Shown piece after piece: positions 51,745-59,946 of a stretch of 64,000 nucleotides of DNA. Made by a program: the position numbers and the translations under genes. Under the pieces are notes generated by a model that was given only the letters and a program-made list of their open reading frames with translations, was not told the origin of the DNA and ran no database searches. This DNA comes from Clostridia bacterium (GTDB taxonomy: Bacteria > Bacillota > DSM-521 > Neomoorellales > SLTJ01), in the NCBI GenBank assembly GCA_004347685.1, contig SLTJ01000028.1, positions 164,939 through 228,938 on the forward strand, in the 5' to 3' direction. The first letter of the stretch is position 1. Every line of letters starts with the position of its first letter.

Positions 51745-53160
51745 TCAGTGCACCCCGGCCGCCTTCTGGGCAGCCCAGTTTGCGTCCTTGTCCTGGTGGC
51801 AGGAGAGGCAGGCAAAGTTCAGCGTGACAAAACCTTTGGCGCTCTTCCCGTCTTTGCTGAACATGCTGGCTGCAGGGTCGGTGTTGATCTTAAAGAGATG
51901 GGTCTTCACATCGCCCCGGTTAGGTCCGGAGTTCACTGCTGACTTGGTGGCTGCCGGCATATGGCAGTCTACGCAGGTCACGCCCATCTTGGCCATGGGC
52001 TTGTCGGCGTATGCACGAGCCACGGCGCTGTGGCAACTGCCACACTCTCCCTGCGGCTTAATGGATAACTCCGCCTTCTTATGGGGATTGTGGCAGGTCA
52101 CGCAGCTCAAGGCAGCGTGCGGGCTGGCCAGGAGCTCGTTATACTGCTCGTGGTGCTCGATAAAGCCGTTCTTGGCCGGGATGGTATCTTTGGAGCCGCG
52201 GATATGGCACTGGCCGCAGAGGGCGGAGGAAGTATCCACCTTGATCTTGGCTTTATCCGCCGTCCGGGCATGTTCGGCCCCAGGACCGTGGCAGGCTTCG
52301 CACCCTATCCCCGGTTCAGCCCACGTGCCGATGATGCCGGGGAGGCCGTCCTGGTGCCCGTCCTTGGTATACCCGGTGGTATGGCAGTTGCCACAGTCGT
52401 AGGGTTTATCCTTGCCGGCTTCGTAGTCAGACCATTTCCCGGTCGCCAGGTTATATTGGTTTTTGCCGGGCCCGTCGGCATTGGCCGTGATGATCTTGCC
52501 CGTCTTATCCATATACCTGGCCTTCCACTTATACCCGCCAATGACGTAGGAGATGTCGTCCCAGGTATAGCCTTTGGGTAAAGGAAGCGGGTTATAGTGG
52601 GCTTCAGCGGCCGGCCGCAGCTTCCACGGGTGCCCGGAAACGATATAATCGTTGTAAATGTCGGCGTGACATTTGCCGCAGGTTTCGGAGCCCGCATATC
52701 CAGGGCGGGCTGCGCTAGCAGCCGGCGCGGCCGGCGATGCCCGGCCTGGAGGGGTCCCGGCGGCAGCGGCCATGATCCCGGCTGCCGCCTCGGCGGCTAC
52801 CATGGTGCGACCTTTAGAGACCCTGGTGCTGACCGGCAGTGCTGTCTCTTTCCCATCAACCACGGCCCTGGCCTGGCCGGCAGGGAAAATGATGGTCTGG
52901 CTGCCGAGCTTTACGGTGGCTACCTTATTTCGGTGATCCCATGCAATGGTACCCCCGTAGGCCCGGACCAGATCCCGGAGCCCCACCATGGCCTGACCGT
53001 TGACTGTGGTACCAGCCAATTGTACCGGCTGCCCGGCCACCATGACGGCGACGGTAGTGTCAGTGGCGGCGGTAGCCGGTCCGGAAAAGCCTGAGAGGAC
53101 GGCCGCCGCCAGGAGACCGGCACTTAGAAAAACCAGCAACATGACTAGCAAGCGTCTCAC
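51745..53160 (-). CDS. Secreted octaheme cytochrome c with N-terminal stalk domain
   Basis: 471 residues from a GTG nine bases after GGAGG; the frame opens 18 codons earlier. It has a signal helix (LLVMLLVFLSAGLLAAAVLSG). A copper-amine-oxidase-like stalk domain follows (VMVAGQPVQLAGTTVNG, GLRDLVRAYGGTIAWDH), then an Ala-Pro linker. Eight CxxCH motifs come next (CGKCH, CGNCH, CEACH, CGQCH, CVTCH, CGSCH, CVDCH, CLSCH). The spacing recalls cytochrome c554-like families. The stalk could hold the heme domain in the wall. It lies downstream of a NarXL-like pair, on the same strand. Confidence 0.9.
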   Translation of the reverse strand: MRRLLVMLLVFLSAGLLAAAVLSGFSGPATAATDTTVAVMVAGQPVQLAGTTVNGQAMVGLRDLVRAYGGTIAWDHRNKVATVKLGSQTIIFPAGQARAVVDGKETALPVSTRVSKGRTMVAAEAAAGIMAAAAGTPPGRASPAAPAASAARPGYAGSETCGKCHADIYNDYIVSGHPWKLRPAAEAHYNPLPLPKGYTWDDISYVIGGYKWKARYMDKTGKIITANADGPGKNQYNLATGKWSDYEAGKDKPYDCGNCHTTGYTKDGHQDGLPGIIGTWAEPGIGCEACHGPGAEHARTADKAKIKVDTSSALCGQCHIRGSKDTIPAKNGFIEHHEQYNELLASPHAALSCVTCHNPHKKAELSIKPQGECGSCHSAVARAYADKPMAKMGVTCVDCHMPAATKSAVNSGPNRGDVKTHLFKINTDPAASMFSKDGKSAKGFVTLNFACLSCHQDKDANWAAQKAAGVH

Positions 53161-53214
53161 CTTATCTCTCCTCCCATGTTCAAGTAACTGTCTTTTCTCC
53201 CACCCGGAAAACAC

Positions 53215-53603
53215 CCTTAAGCACCTCCCCTCGCCTGCGGGTGGAACAAAGGATTGTGATAGCTTGTATTATTATCTTAGCATGTGGGTAAAACTGAGGA
53301 GAGTTCCCACCTGGCCCGAGTCCTTTTGTCCGGAGGTCATCAAAAAAGGGCCAAAAGTATCAAAATAAGTAGTACCTTTGGCCCGGATAATCCTTGGTCC
53401 AGGGCGAGGCGAAGGCAGGACCTGAGGGCATGGATGCTAGCCAGAAGCCTCTGCTTTACGCGTGGATCCCGAATGCCGGCGGTGCCCTGCTGTAGCTGAA
53501 GGCTGGAGCCTAGAGCGGCCAGTCGAGCGCCAGGGAGCGAGGGCAATGGCCCAGCCGACCGTTTTCGTTGTCCTGCTGGTGCGGCGTAGGCTGCACGGGC
53601 GTC
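53215..53603. other. Intergenic region with 8-bp inverted repeat
   Basis: No gene was recognised. GGGCCAAA (53348-53355) and TTTGGCCC (53377-53384) flank an AT-rich 21-base loop. Minus-strand TACTTATT and TACTT-like heptamers inside could be NarL-type sites, which is speculative. It probably holds the promoter of the octaheme gene and the end of the regulator gene. Confidence 0.4.
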
Positions 53604-54254
53604 TTATAGGGATTTCGGCGGGAGGCGGCGCAAGACGTAGGCCGCCGCCTCCACCCTATTCCTGGCGTTGATCTTTTCCAGGATGGAACTCACGTAGTTC
53701 TTCACCGTCCTGGGGCTGAGGAAAAGCTCTTCTGCTATCTGCTTGTTGGTTTTCCCCTGGGCAATCAAGGCCAGGATCCTTTCCTCTTGTACCGTGAGGC
53801 CATCAACCCTGAGGGTCTCAGCTTCAGCCTGCAACTGCAAGCGCTCCAGGACATGCCCGGTGACCTTGGAATCCAGGACAGATTCCCCGCGACTTACCTT
53901 GAGGATCGCCGCCACCAGTTCTTCTGCCTCAACATCCTTGAGGAAATAACCGCTGGCTCCGGCTCTGATGGAGCTCAGCAGGGCCTCAGGATCAGGGTAG
54001 GACGTAAGCATGATTACCTTTGTCTGCGGGCTTACCCGGCGAATTTGCTCACACGCTTCTACCCCGCTGCTGCCCGGCAGCCTGATATCTACCAGGGCCA
54101 CGTCAGGATGGGTAACTTTGGCCAGCTCTACAGCTTCCGGGGCCGTCCTGGCTTCTCCTACGGCCTCAAAGCCAGCCCGGTCGCGCAACATGTAAATCAG
54201 GCCCAGCCGCACCATCTGGTGATCATCAACCACCATGACCTTTACCTTCTCCAT
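53604..54254 (-). CDS. NarL/FixJ-type response regulator
   Basis: 216 residues. Receiver domain with the acidic pair at 10-11, phosphorylated Asp56 and Lys106. A LuxR-type helix-turn-helix follows at about 152-210 (LTVQEERILALIAQGKTNKQ, AEELFLSPRTVKNYVSSIL). It lies 38 bases after the sensor kinase gene. The likely targets include the octaheme cytochrome downstream and other respiratory genes. Confidence 0.94.
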   Translation of the reverse strand: MEKVKVMVVDDHQMVRLGLIYMLRDRAGFEAVGEARTAPEAVELAKVTHPDVALVDIRLPGSSGVEACEQIRRVSPQTKVIMLTSYPDPEALLSSIRAGASGYFLKDVEAEELVAAILKVSRGESVLDSKVTGHVLERLQLQAEAETLRVDGLTVQEERILALIAQGKTNKQIAEELFLSPRTVKNYVSSILEKINARNRVEAAAYVLRRLPPKSL

Positions 54255-54292
54255 TTTTCCACGCCTGCCTCGAAGATAAGTGTTCTATTTAT

Positions 54293-55753
54293 CTACTTCC
54301 TGCCTGCGCTCCCCGCGGCAGCCTGTCTGCCGGCCCAGGGAATTTCGACTTCTACCAGGGTGCCGGCCCCGGGGCGGCTCTGCAAACGCAGCTCTCCGCC
54401 AAGTGCTTCAGCCCGGACAGCCATGTTCCTTAGCCCCCTGGCCCCCTTATCCCTTTGCTCTGGAATAGAAAAGCCGCAGCCGTCGTCCTTGAGAGCCACC
54501 GTGAGCCCATCATCCCTAAAAGTTATCTTCAACTCAACACGACTGGCCCCGGCGTGCCTGGCTACGTTGCTTAGGGCTTCCCGGATCAGGTAGACTAGGT
54601 GCTCCTCCTGGGCCGGAGAAAGGCGCCGGCCCTCATCTTCCTGACAGAAGAATTCCACCTTGATCCCGGTACTGGCCTGGAAATCATCTAGCAGTTGCTC
54701 CAGCCTCCGGCTCAGCCCTGGAGAAGCCACGACGGCCCCCGCACCGCCGATGAAGCAGCGTATCTCCCCTATGGTCCCGGTTAGCTCCTCCATGCAGTAG
54801 CGCAGGTGCTCTCCCACTGGGTGGGCAGGGTGATCCCGCAGCAGGTAAAGGCAGTGCTCTACCCGCAGGCGCAGACTGTATAGGGACTGCAGGACGCCGT
54901 CGTGGATGTCCCTGGCTATTCTTTCCCTTTCCTGTAATGCCGCCTGATTTCTTTCTGCTGCCTCCAGTCGCAGGCGTATCTCCAGGGAAAATACCTCAAG
55001 GTAACGGATGACAGCTCCGGCCAGGGTTATACCCGTAAGGGCACGAAACACCTGTACTGGCAGCCCGGTCCAGATGGCAAAACTATCCTGATTCATCCAG
55101 TTAGCCGGAAAGAATGCCTGAGCAGGGACAGCTGCGCCGGCAAAAAAAGCGTAACAGACAAAAAGCAAGGCGGCCCTGGCCAGGTGACCCGCTACCCCGG
55201 GGAAACCCATCTGGCGTACTTCCCGGGCCTGGGCAGACAACCCGGCAGCCGTGAGCGCAGAACCCGGCAGGGCCAACAGATAGCGGGCCCAGGTGCTGCC
55301 GTAGTAACGCCATTCCTGGGGAGAATGGGCCTGCCCGCCGTAGAACCAGAAAAGCACCACCCACAGAAATACCGCCGCGGCAGGTGCCAGGCGGAGCCAG
55401 CGGTGACGAGGGTAAAAGGCTACCAGGATGTTAACGCCGAAGTAGTAAAGGAAAATAAAGGATACAACTAACAAACCCAGGTACACGTACCACATTCCTG
55501 AAGTACTGCGAGGTCCGTAAATCCCAGCTTGCATGGGAATGAACAGGGGCCCCCAGTCGGCCAGGCCGTGGACGAGGCCGAATAGACCCAAAAGGTAATG
55601 GTGGCGGGCTGATTTTAGGGCGCTGCAACCCCTGGACTGGAGTAGGACGGCAACGCCCATAAGGAAATATACCAGCCCATAAACGAAATAAACGAGCGGT
55701 TCCTGCTGGGCGATAAAAGCTCTTAAGGCTTCAGCCACCGGCCTCCTCCCCAT
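54293..55753 (-). CDS. Membrane sensor histidine kinase (NarX/LiaS/DegS type)
   Basis: 486 residues with about seven to eight membrane helices in the first 250. The HisKA_3 box ERERIARDIHDGVLQ has His284. The ATPase domain shows REALSNVARHAGASRVEL, DDGCGFSIPE and GLRNMAVRAEALGG. It has no periplasmic nitrate P-box, so the signal is sensed in or near the membrane and is not known. Partner of the regulator at 53604. Confidence 0.92.
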   Translation of the reverse strand: MGRRPVAEALRAFIAQQEPLVYFVYGLVYFLMGVAVLLQSRGCSALKSARHHYLLGLFGLVHGLADWGPLFIPMQAGIYGPRSTSGMWYVYLGLLVVSFIFLYYFGVNILVAFYPRHRWLRLAPAAAVFLWVVLFWFYGGQAHSPQEWRYYGSTWARYLLALPGSALTAAGLSAQAREVRQMGFPGVAGHLARAALLFVCYAFFAGAAVPAQAFFPANWMNQDSFAIWTGLPVQVFRALTGITLAGAVIRYLEVFSLEIRLRLEAAERNQAALQERERIARDIHDGVLQSLYSLRLRVEHCLYLLRDHPAHPVGEHLRYCMEELTGTIGEIRCFIGGAGAVVASPGLSRRLEQLLDDFQASTGIKVEFFCQEDEGRRLSPAQEEHLVYLIREALSNVARHAGASRVELKITFRDDGLTVALKDDGCGFSIPEQRDKGARGLRNMAVRAEALGGELRLQSRPGAGTLVEVEIPWAGRQAAAGSAGRK

Positions 55754-55815
55754 CCTATATCTCCCGGTTATATTCGACAGATGTAACTACTATTCCTTTA
55801 ACCATCCCGGAAGGA

Positions 55816-55869
55816 ACATGGCCCCAGGGGGCTGAGGGCCAATGCCGGGGCGACCTGCACCCGGGCAAT
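55816..55869. repeat. 55-bp dispersed repeat, copy 2
   Basis: Counterpart of 46706-46760, with about eight differences including a one-base gap. It lies between the DUF72 stop and the sensor kinase start. Confidence 0.65.
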
Positions 55870-55934
55870 ATCCTCGTAACTTAGGTTCGGGGCGTGGTGG
55901 GCTTGGGTAAGAGGAGGCAAACTCCTGGCAGATC

Positions 55935-56783
55935 TCAAATCAGGCCAGCCTTTTCCAGTAAACGGCGGAGCATCCGGGCGTTCACCACGGCCTTGGCCTG
56001 GTAGTGGTTGTTGAAGGCCACGAAGACCCTCTCTGCCCGGCCGGCCAGATCGGCTATCCCCGGCACCCACTCTTTAAGCTCGTCCTCGCCGTAGAGGTAG
56101 TCGTAGCGCTCGTGGGCGGCCTCATGCTCCCACCACTTGGCAGCGTTCCTGCCGTGGAAGCGCACGTAGGCCACCGGAGCGGTGTACTTCACCTCGCGGC
56201 CGATCAGGCCCCGCAGCCTGGGCTCGTCCACGCACACGTAGCCCATCCCCAGCGAAGTCAGGAACTCCCACACCGGCTCACCGGCCCAGCCCCGGTTCCT
56301 GAACTCGACGACCAGGGGCACGCCGGGCAGAAGTTCCTTCAGCCGCGCCAGGTAGCGGCGGTTCTCCCCGGTGCTGTGGAAGGAGTAAGGGAACTGCAGG
56401 AGCACCGCTCCCAGCCTGCCCTCCTCGATCAGGGGCGCGAGACCGTATAGGAACTTGCCAGCGTCACCGGCCGCCGTCTCGCCCCGGCCGTGGGTGAGGC
56501 TTTGGTAGGCCTTGACCGTGAAGAGGAAGTTCGCGGGTACTTTCCGTGCCATGCCGGCCAGTGTCCTCTGCGTGGGCAGGCGGTAGTAAGAAAAGTTGAT
56601 CTCCACAAAGGGGAACTCCCGAGCATAGTAGGCCAGCATGTCCCTCTCGGGGAAGCCCGCGGGATAAAAAGGACCTACCCAGTCTTTGTAGCTGTAACCC
56701 GAGGTCCCGATCAGAATCTGCGCCGCGCCCAGGGTCACCGCCTCCCTAGTCCATCCGCAGAAGCCGCCTTCGCTCACTGACAC
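55935..56783 (-). CDS. DUF72 (YecE-like) protein
   Basis: 282 residues in the longest form (GTG start); GTG or ATG codons further in are possible because the family normally begins near ILIGTSGYSYKDWVG at residue 23. TIM-barrel family marks: FVEINFSYYRLPTQRT, FLFTVKAYQSLTHGRG, VEFRNRGW, YVRFHGRN and YVFFNNHY-like VFVAFNNHYQAKAV. The function is unknown. Confidence 0.88.
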   Translation of the reverse strand: MSVSEGGFCGWTREAVTLGAAQILIGTSGYSYKDWVGPFYPAGFPERDMLAYYAREFPFVEINFSYYRLPTQRTLAGMARKVPANFLFTVKAYQSLTHGRGETAAGDAGKFLYGLAPLIEEGRLGAVLLQFPYSFHSTGENRRYLARLKELLPGVPLVVEFRNRGWAGEPVWEFLTSLGMGYVCVDEPRLRGLIGREVKYTAPVAYVRFHGRNAAKWWEHEAAHERYDYLYGEDELKEWVPGIADLAGRAERVFVAFNNHYQAKAVVNARMLRRLLEKAGLI

Positions 56784-57052
56784 GCTTACCGCCCATATGC
56801 GGTTTTCCTCTCTCTATCCTGCCACCATTTAACGGCTTTGCCAGCTTCAGCGCAAGGCCCGTATCTCCTTTGCCGAACTTTATATACAGGGACCCTTACA
56901 ACAAACCGTTTTCTCACTTCCCAAAAAATATTCGGCGCCCGGACCGAAATCCCTGCACCGGCGGGGAGGAACTTCAAACCGGTATCCGGCTTTCCTTTCC
57001 ATGGCAGGCAAGGGAATAACTAGCAGGAACCGTCAAGGTTGCTGCCTAGTCA
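56784..57052. other. Intergenic region, nothing recognised
   Basis: A 63-codon minus-strand frame lies here (56786-56977) but lacks a ribosome site and family features. No terminator or operator was identified. Confidence 0.4.
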
Positions 57053-57148
57053 CACTATGGTCAAAGCACATTCGTACTAAGTAGAAGTGGAGCAGAAGCG
57101 AAGCAGAACCGGGGCAGCCAGCGAAATCTCCAGCGAAAGGTCAGAGAT
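57053..57148. repeat. 96-bp direct repeat, copy 2
   Basis: Partner of 48935-49030. It overlaps the last codons of the truncated NO reductase gene and so marks its breakpoint region. Confidence 0.9.
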
Positions 57149-58190
57149 GTCGCCGCAAGGCAAGATGCCTGAACCGGGCACGTGGAAGCCCGAAGTCCAT
57201 GTGGAAGAGGCGGGCATCAGCGTGACCTTCTGCACCTATTCTAGCCTCGGAACCGAGACCGTAAAAAGTCCCGGGATTGCTAGTCTGGTGAGCCATGTAC
57301 CCGCCCATCAAGGTTTGCAGCAGGAACAGGGCTACCACCACCAAAAAGTACTTGGCAGTCTTCGCTTGGCTGGCGGAAATGGGCAACCTGGCCAGCACCT
57401 GAGCTTGGTCGAACTGGGAATCCGCCTCCTTATTGAAACCGCCCCAATGGAACAACCAGGCTATTAATCCCAAGAAGGCCATGAACATGATGATGGATAT
57501 GACCGTCCAGGTTGTCGCTTGGGCAGAAAGCTGGTTGCCCACGGTTACATCAGGTGGCCAGTTGTTGGTATAAGTATGATCTGCATTTGGTCTCAAGGTA
57601 CCGGCCGCCCAAGCCGTCCAGAAAAAGAAATCTGCCAAGGCCGCCCTTTGACCAGGATCAGTGATGGTGCCCGCCGAGACTACCTTTTCGGGATCGCCTC
57701 TACTGAAAAGATCGTCATAGTATGACCTGACCTGCTCCAAGGCGAAAACCTGGGCACCGGAAAGGGTCAGGGTGTCACTAGAACGGTCATAGCGGTTTTG
57801 CTTTATGTCGGAGATGGTAAGCCCGTCAACAGCAGCTTTCTCCGCCGGGCCCAGATTTGCGTAGCTTTGCTGGTATTTCTGCTTGGCGTAATATTCGCGC
57901 ATGTAAATCCCTATCTGGTGCAAAGTTGTCGCCGTGAAATCAGGTCCCCTATAAGTACCATGACCCCAAACGCTGCCAAGGTCCATCAAACCGTACTGCT
58001 GGAAAGTTGACTGGCCCTTCATGATTTCGGATTTAGTGGTAATGATATCACCGGCAGGAGACACCACCTTAGCAGGGTAAGGCGGCGCATCTTCCATGGT
58101 TGCAATACCACTGACTGCAGCCACTATGGCAGCACCAAAGAGGGACAATACAAACAAAATTCTCAGCCGTTTTGATACACTTCTGTTCAC
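57141..58190 (-). pseudogene. norZ: Truncated quinol-dependent nitric oxide reductase
   Basis: The GTG start opens a frame that follows qNOR for about 325 residues: N-terminal helix, QYGLMDLGSVWGHGTYRGP, EQVRSYYDDLFSRGDP, FFFWTAWAAGTLRPN, TYTNNWPPD and LLQTLMGGYMAHQTSNPGTF. After FYGLGS it turns to unrelated residues and ends at 57141. The catalytic heme-copper part (about 430 residues) is absent, so the product cannot reduce NO. The end lies in the 96-bp repeat. A CRP/FNR-type site and a leader ORF upstream are still intact, so decay looks recent. Confidence 0.88.
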
Positions 58191-58221
58191 ATCTACTCAT
58201 CCTTTCCGCATGTTCTTCTGT

Positions 58222-58263
58222 TCAGCGGTTTAGCGAAACAGCAACTCGAAGTGCCCAGCACAT
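58222..58263 (-). CDS. Possible 13-residue leader peptide before norZ
   Basis: An ATG follows AAGGAGGTG at good spacing, the strongest ribosome site in this interval. The frame (MCWALRVAVSLNR) ends 32 bases before the norZ GTG. A stem ATCACC / GGTGAT overlaps the ribosome site and could hide it. Confidence 0.4.
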   Translation of the reverse strand: MCWALRVAVSLNR

Positions 58264-58356
58264 ATCTATCACCACCTCCTTGCGGTGATTTTGAATGCCG
58301 GTTTGATTGTAATTCCACGGGCCTCCCAGCGCAGTTAATTTTCATCACACTATTTC

Positions 58357-58372
58357 TGTGATATTTATTACA
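58357..58372 (-). promoter_or_regulatory. CRP/FNR-family operator before norZ
   Basis: TGTGATATTTATTACA, flanked to give CTGT...ACAG symmetry. One mismatch from the consensus, 167 bases upstream of the GTG. Confidence 0.65.
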
Positions 58373-58561
58373 GATATGGCATTTGTCGTACAAAGGGAGA
58401 CATATTACCGCGTTAACCGTTCCTGACCTATGCTGAGACCAAGGTATGGGATCACCAGTCCACGCTATCCCCTGCAAGGACCATCAGCAATTTCCTGTGT
58501 GCCCTGGCTCACAGACAGATGCCGCCAGGCCTGGTAGAATGCATCCGGAGGTGGTGGCTCC

Positions 58562-59137
58562 GTGTCGTCACGGGGGGATCTCACTCCCGACCAGGCCGAG
58601 GCACAAGGCTCCTTTCTTTCCTGGCGGGCCTACCTGATCAAAATGAAGGGCACCAAGCGCACAGCACCTCTACTTGCTCCGCCGGTTGCTGACCTCGCAG
58701 TGTGTGGCCTGGGTGCCTTTGCCGGCATTGGTGTGGTGGCGGCTCTTTCCCTGGTTTACCAACTGCCCATGATCGTAGCTTCCTTTGGCGCTTCGGCCGT
58801 GCTCATCTACGGCCTGCCTGAAGCGCCCCTGGCCCAGCCACGCAACGTAATCGGCGGGCACCTTATCTCGGCAGCCACCGGAGTGGCCGTTTATGCCTTG
58901 TTAGGCTTGTCATGGTGGTCGGCGGCCTTGTCCGCGTCCCTGGCCGTTGTCCTGATGCTGGTAACCAGGACGGCCCATCCTCCTGGAGGAGCCACGGCCC
59001 TGGCAGCAGTGCTTGGCAGAGCCGGACCGGTTTACATACTAACCCCGGTTCTGTTGGGCGCTATCATTCTTGTGGGGATAGGCCTGGTGACTAACAACTT
59101 GTCGCCACGCCGGCGCTATCCCCAATATTGGTTATAG
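58562..59137 (+). CDS. HPP-family membrane protein
   Basis: 191 residues; GTG after GGAGG. Four membrane helices with FGASAVLIYGLPEAPLAQPR, VIGGHLISA and the name-giving HPPGGATALAAV. HPP proteins are proposed to transport nitrite in chloroplasts and cyanobacteria. In this nitrogen-oxide setting a nitrite role is plausible but inferred. It is followed by a CBS-domain gene 28 bases later. Confidence 0.9.
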   Translation: MSSRGDLTPDQAEAQGSFLSWRAYLIKMKGTKRTAPLLAPPVADLAVCGLGAFAGIGVVAALSLVYQLPMIVASFGASAVLIYGLPEAPLAQPRNVIGGHLISAATGVAVYALLGLSWWSAALSASLAVVLMLVTRTAHPPGGATALAAVLGRAGPVYILTPVLLGAIILVGIGLVTNNLSPRRRYPQYWL

Positions 59138-59165
59138 CTTCAAGTTTGGAGACGGGGGGATTAAT

Positions 59166-59732
59166 GTGGGTGACCGGCCCAAGATACTTATCGAGGATCT
59201 GGAGGCTGCGTTGCAGAGGTTAGGCGAAGTAGTGGATGTTACGGCGGAAGACTTGTTAAAGATCTTCCACCTAACCGTTGAGGAAATGGAAAAACGTAAC
59301 CGGATGTTTCGCTCTAAGGAACGGATTGGGGAAGTGATGAAAAGCCCGGTCATCACCTGTACCCCTGATACCAGCCTTAAGGAGGCGGCCCGGATTTTGC
59401 TTGAGAAGAATATCCACTGCCTGCCGGTGCTTGGTGAAGGCGGGAAACTCGTGGGTATAGTCACCGAATCAGACCTGATGTTCCAGTTCTCCCCGGGCAC
59501 CTCCGGTGACCCGTTCGGTGGTCTTCTGGCCAGAAGGAAAGGTAAGAAAGGGGGCCAGAGGGTTGGGGAGATCATGACCAAGAGGGTGGTCACCGTTCAC
59601 CCGGAAGACCCGATAAAGAAAGCTATCAACTTGATGTTGAAGCACGGTTACGGGAGAATACCAGTGGTGGACCTGGACGGCCTGCTGGTAGGAATCGTGG
59701 CCCACAAGGATATATTGGAATTCATCGAATAA
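59166..59732 (+). CDS. Tandem CBS-domain protein
   Basis: 188 residues; GTG with GGGGGG upstream. An N-terminal helical region (LEDLEAALQRLGEVVDVTAE) is followed by two CBS modules (VMKSPVITCTPDTSLKEAA and IMTKRVVTVHPEDPIKKAI). Such pairs bind adenine nucleotides and sense energy state. HPP and CBS domains are often fused or adjacent, so this is likely the regulatory partner of the HPP protein. Confidence 0.92.
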   Translation: MGDRPKILIEDLEAALQRLGEVVDVTAEDLLKIFHLTVEEMEKRNRMFRSKERIGEVMKSPVITCTPDTSLKEAARILLEKNIHCLPVLGEGGKLVGIVTESDLMFQFSPGTSGDPFGGLLARRKGKKGGQRVGEIMTKRVVTVHPEDPIKKAINLMLKHGYGRIPVVDLDGLLVGIVAHKDILEFIE

Positions 59733-59856
59733 TTTTTTCCGCGCTCCGGGCAGTTGGTGTTTAACCTGAACTGGTAGGAACGATCAATGGAAATCCAGGT
59801 AATTAACCTTGAGCAGGCATAGGATAGTTATATCAGTGGCGCAATCCCGGAAGTTA

Positions 59857-59872
59857 TGTGACATATGTCACA
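59857..59872 (+). promoter_or_regulatory. CRP/FNR-family operator before HAO-like gene
   Basis: TGTGACATATGTCACA is a perfect 16-base palindrome, 75 bases upstream of the start codon. Confidence 0.8.
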
Positions 59873-59946
59873 GACTGCCCAGCCGGGATTTGGCATAATC
59901 TCTTTGGTATACCATTTACCTGACCCAAAGAAAGGGGGTGAGCGAA

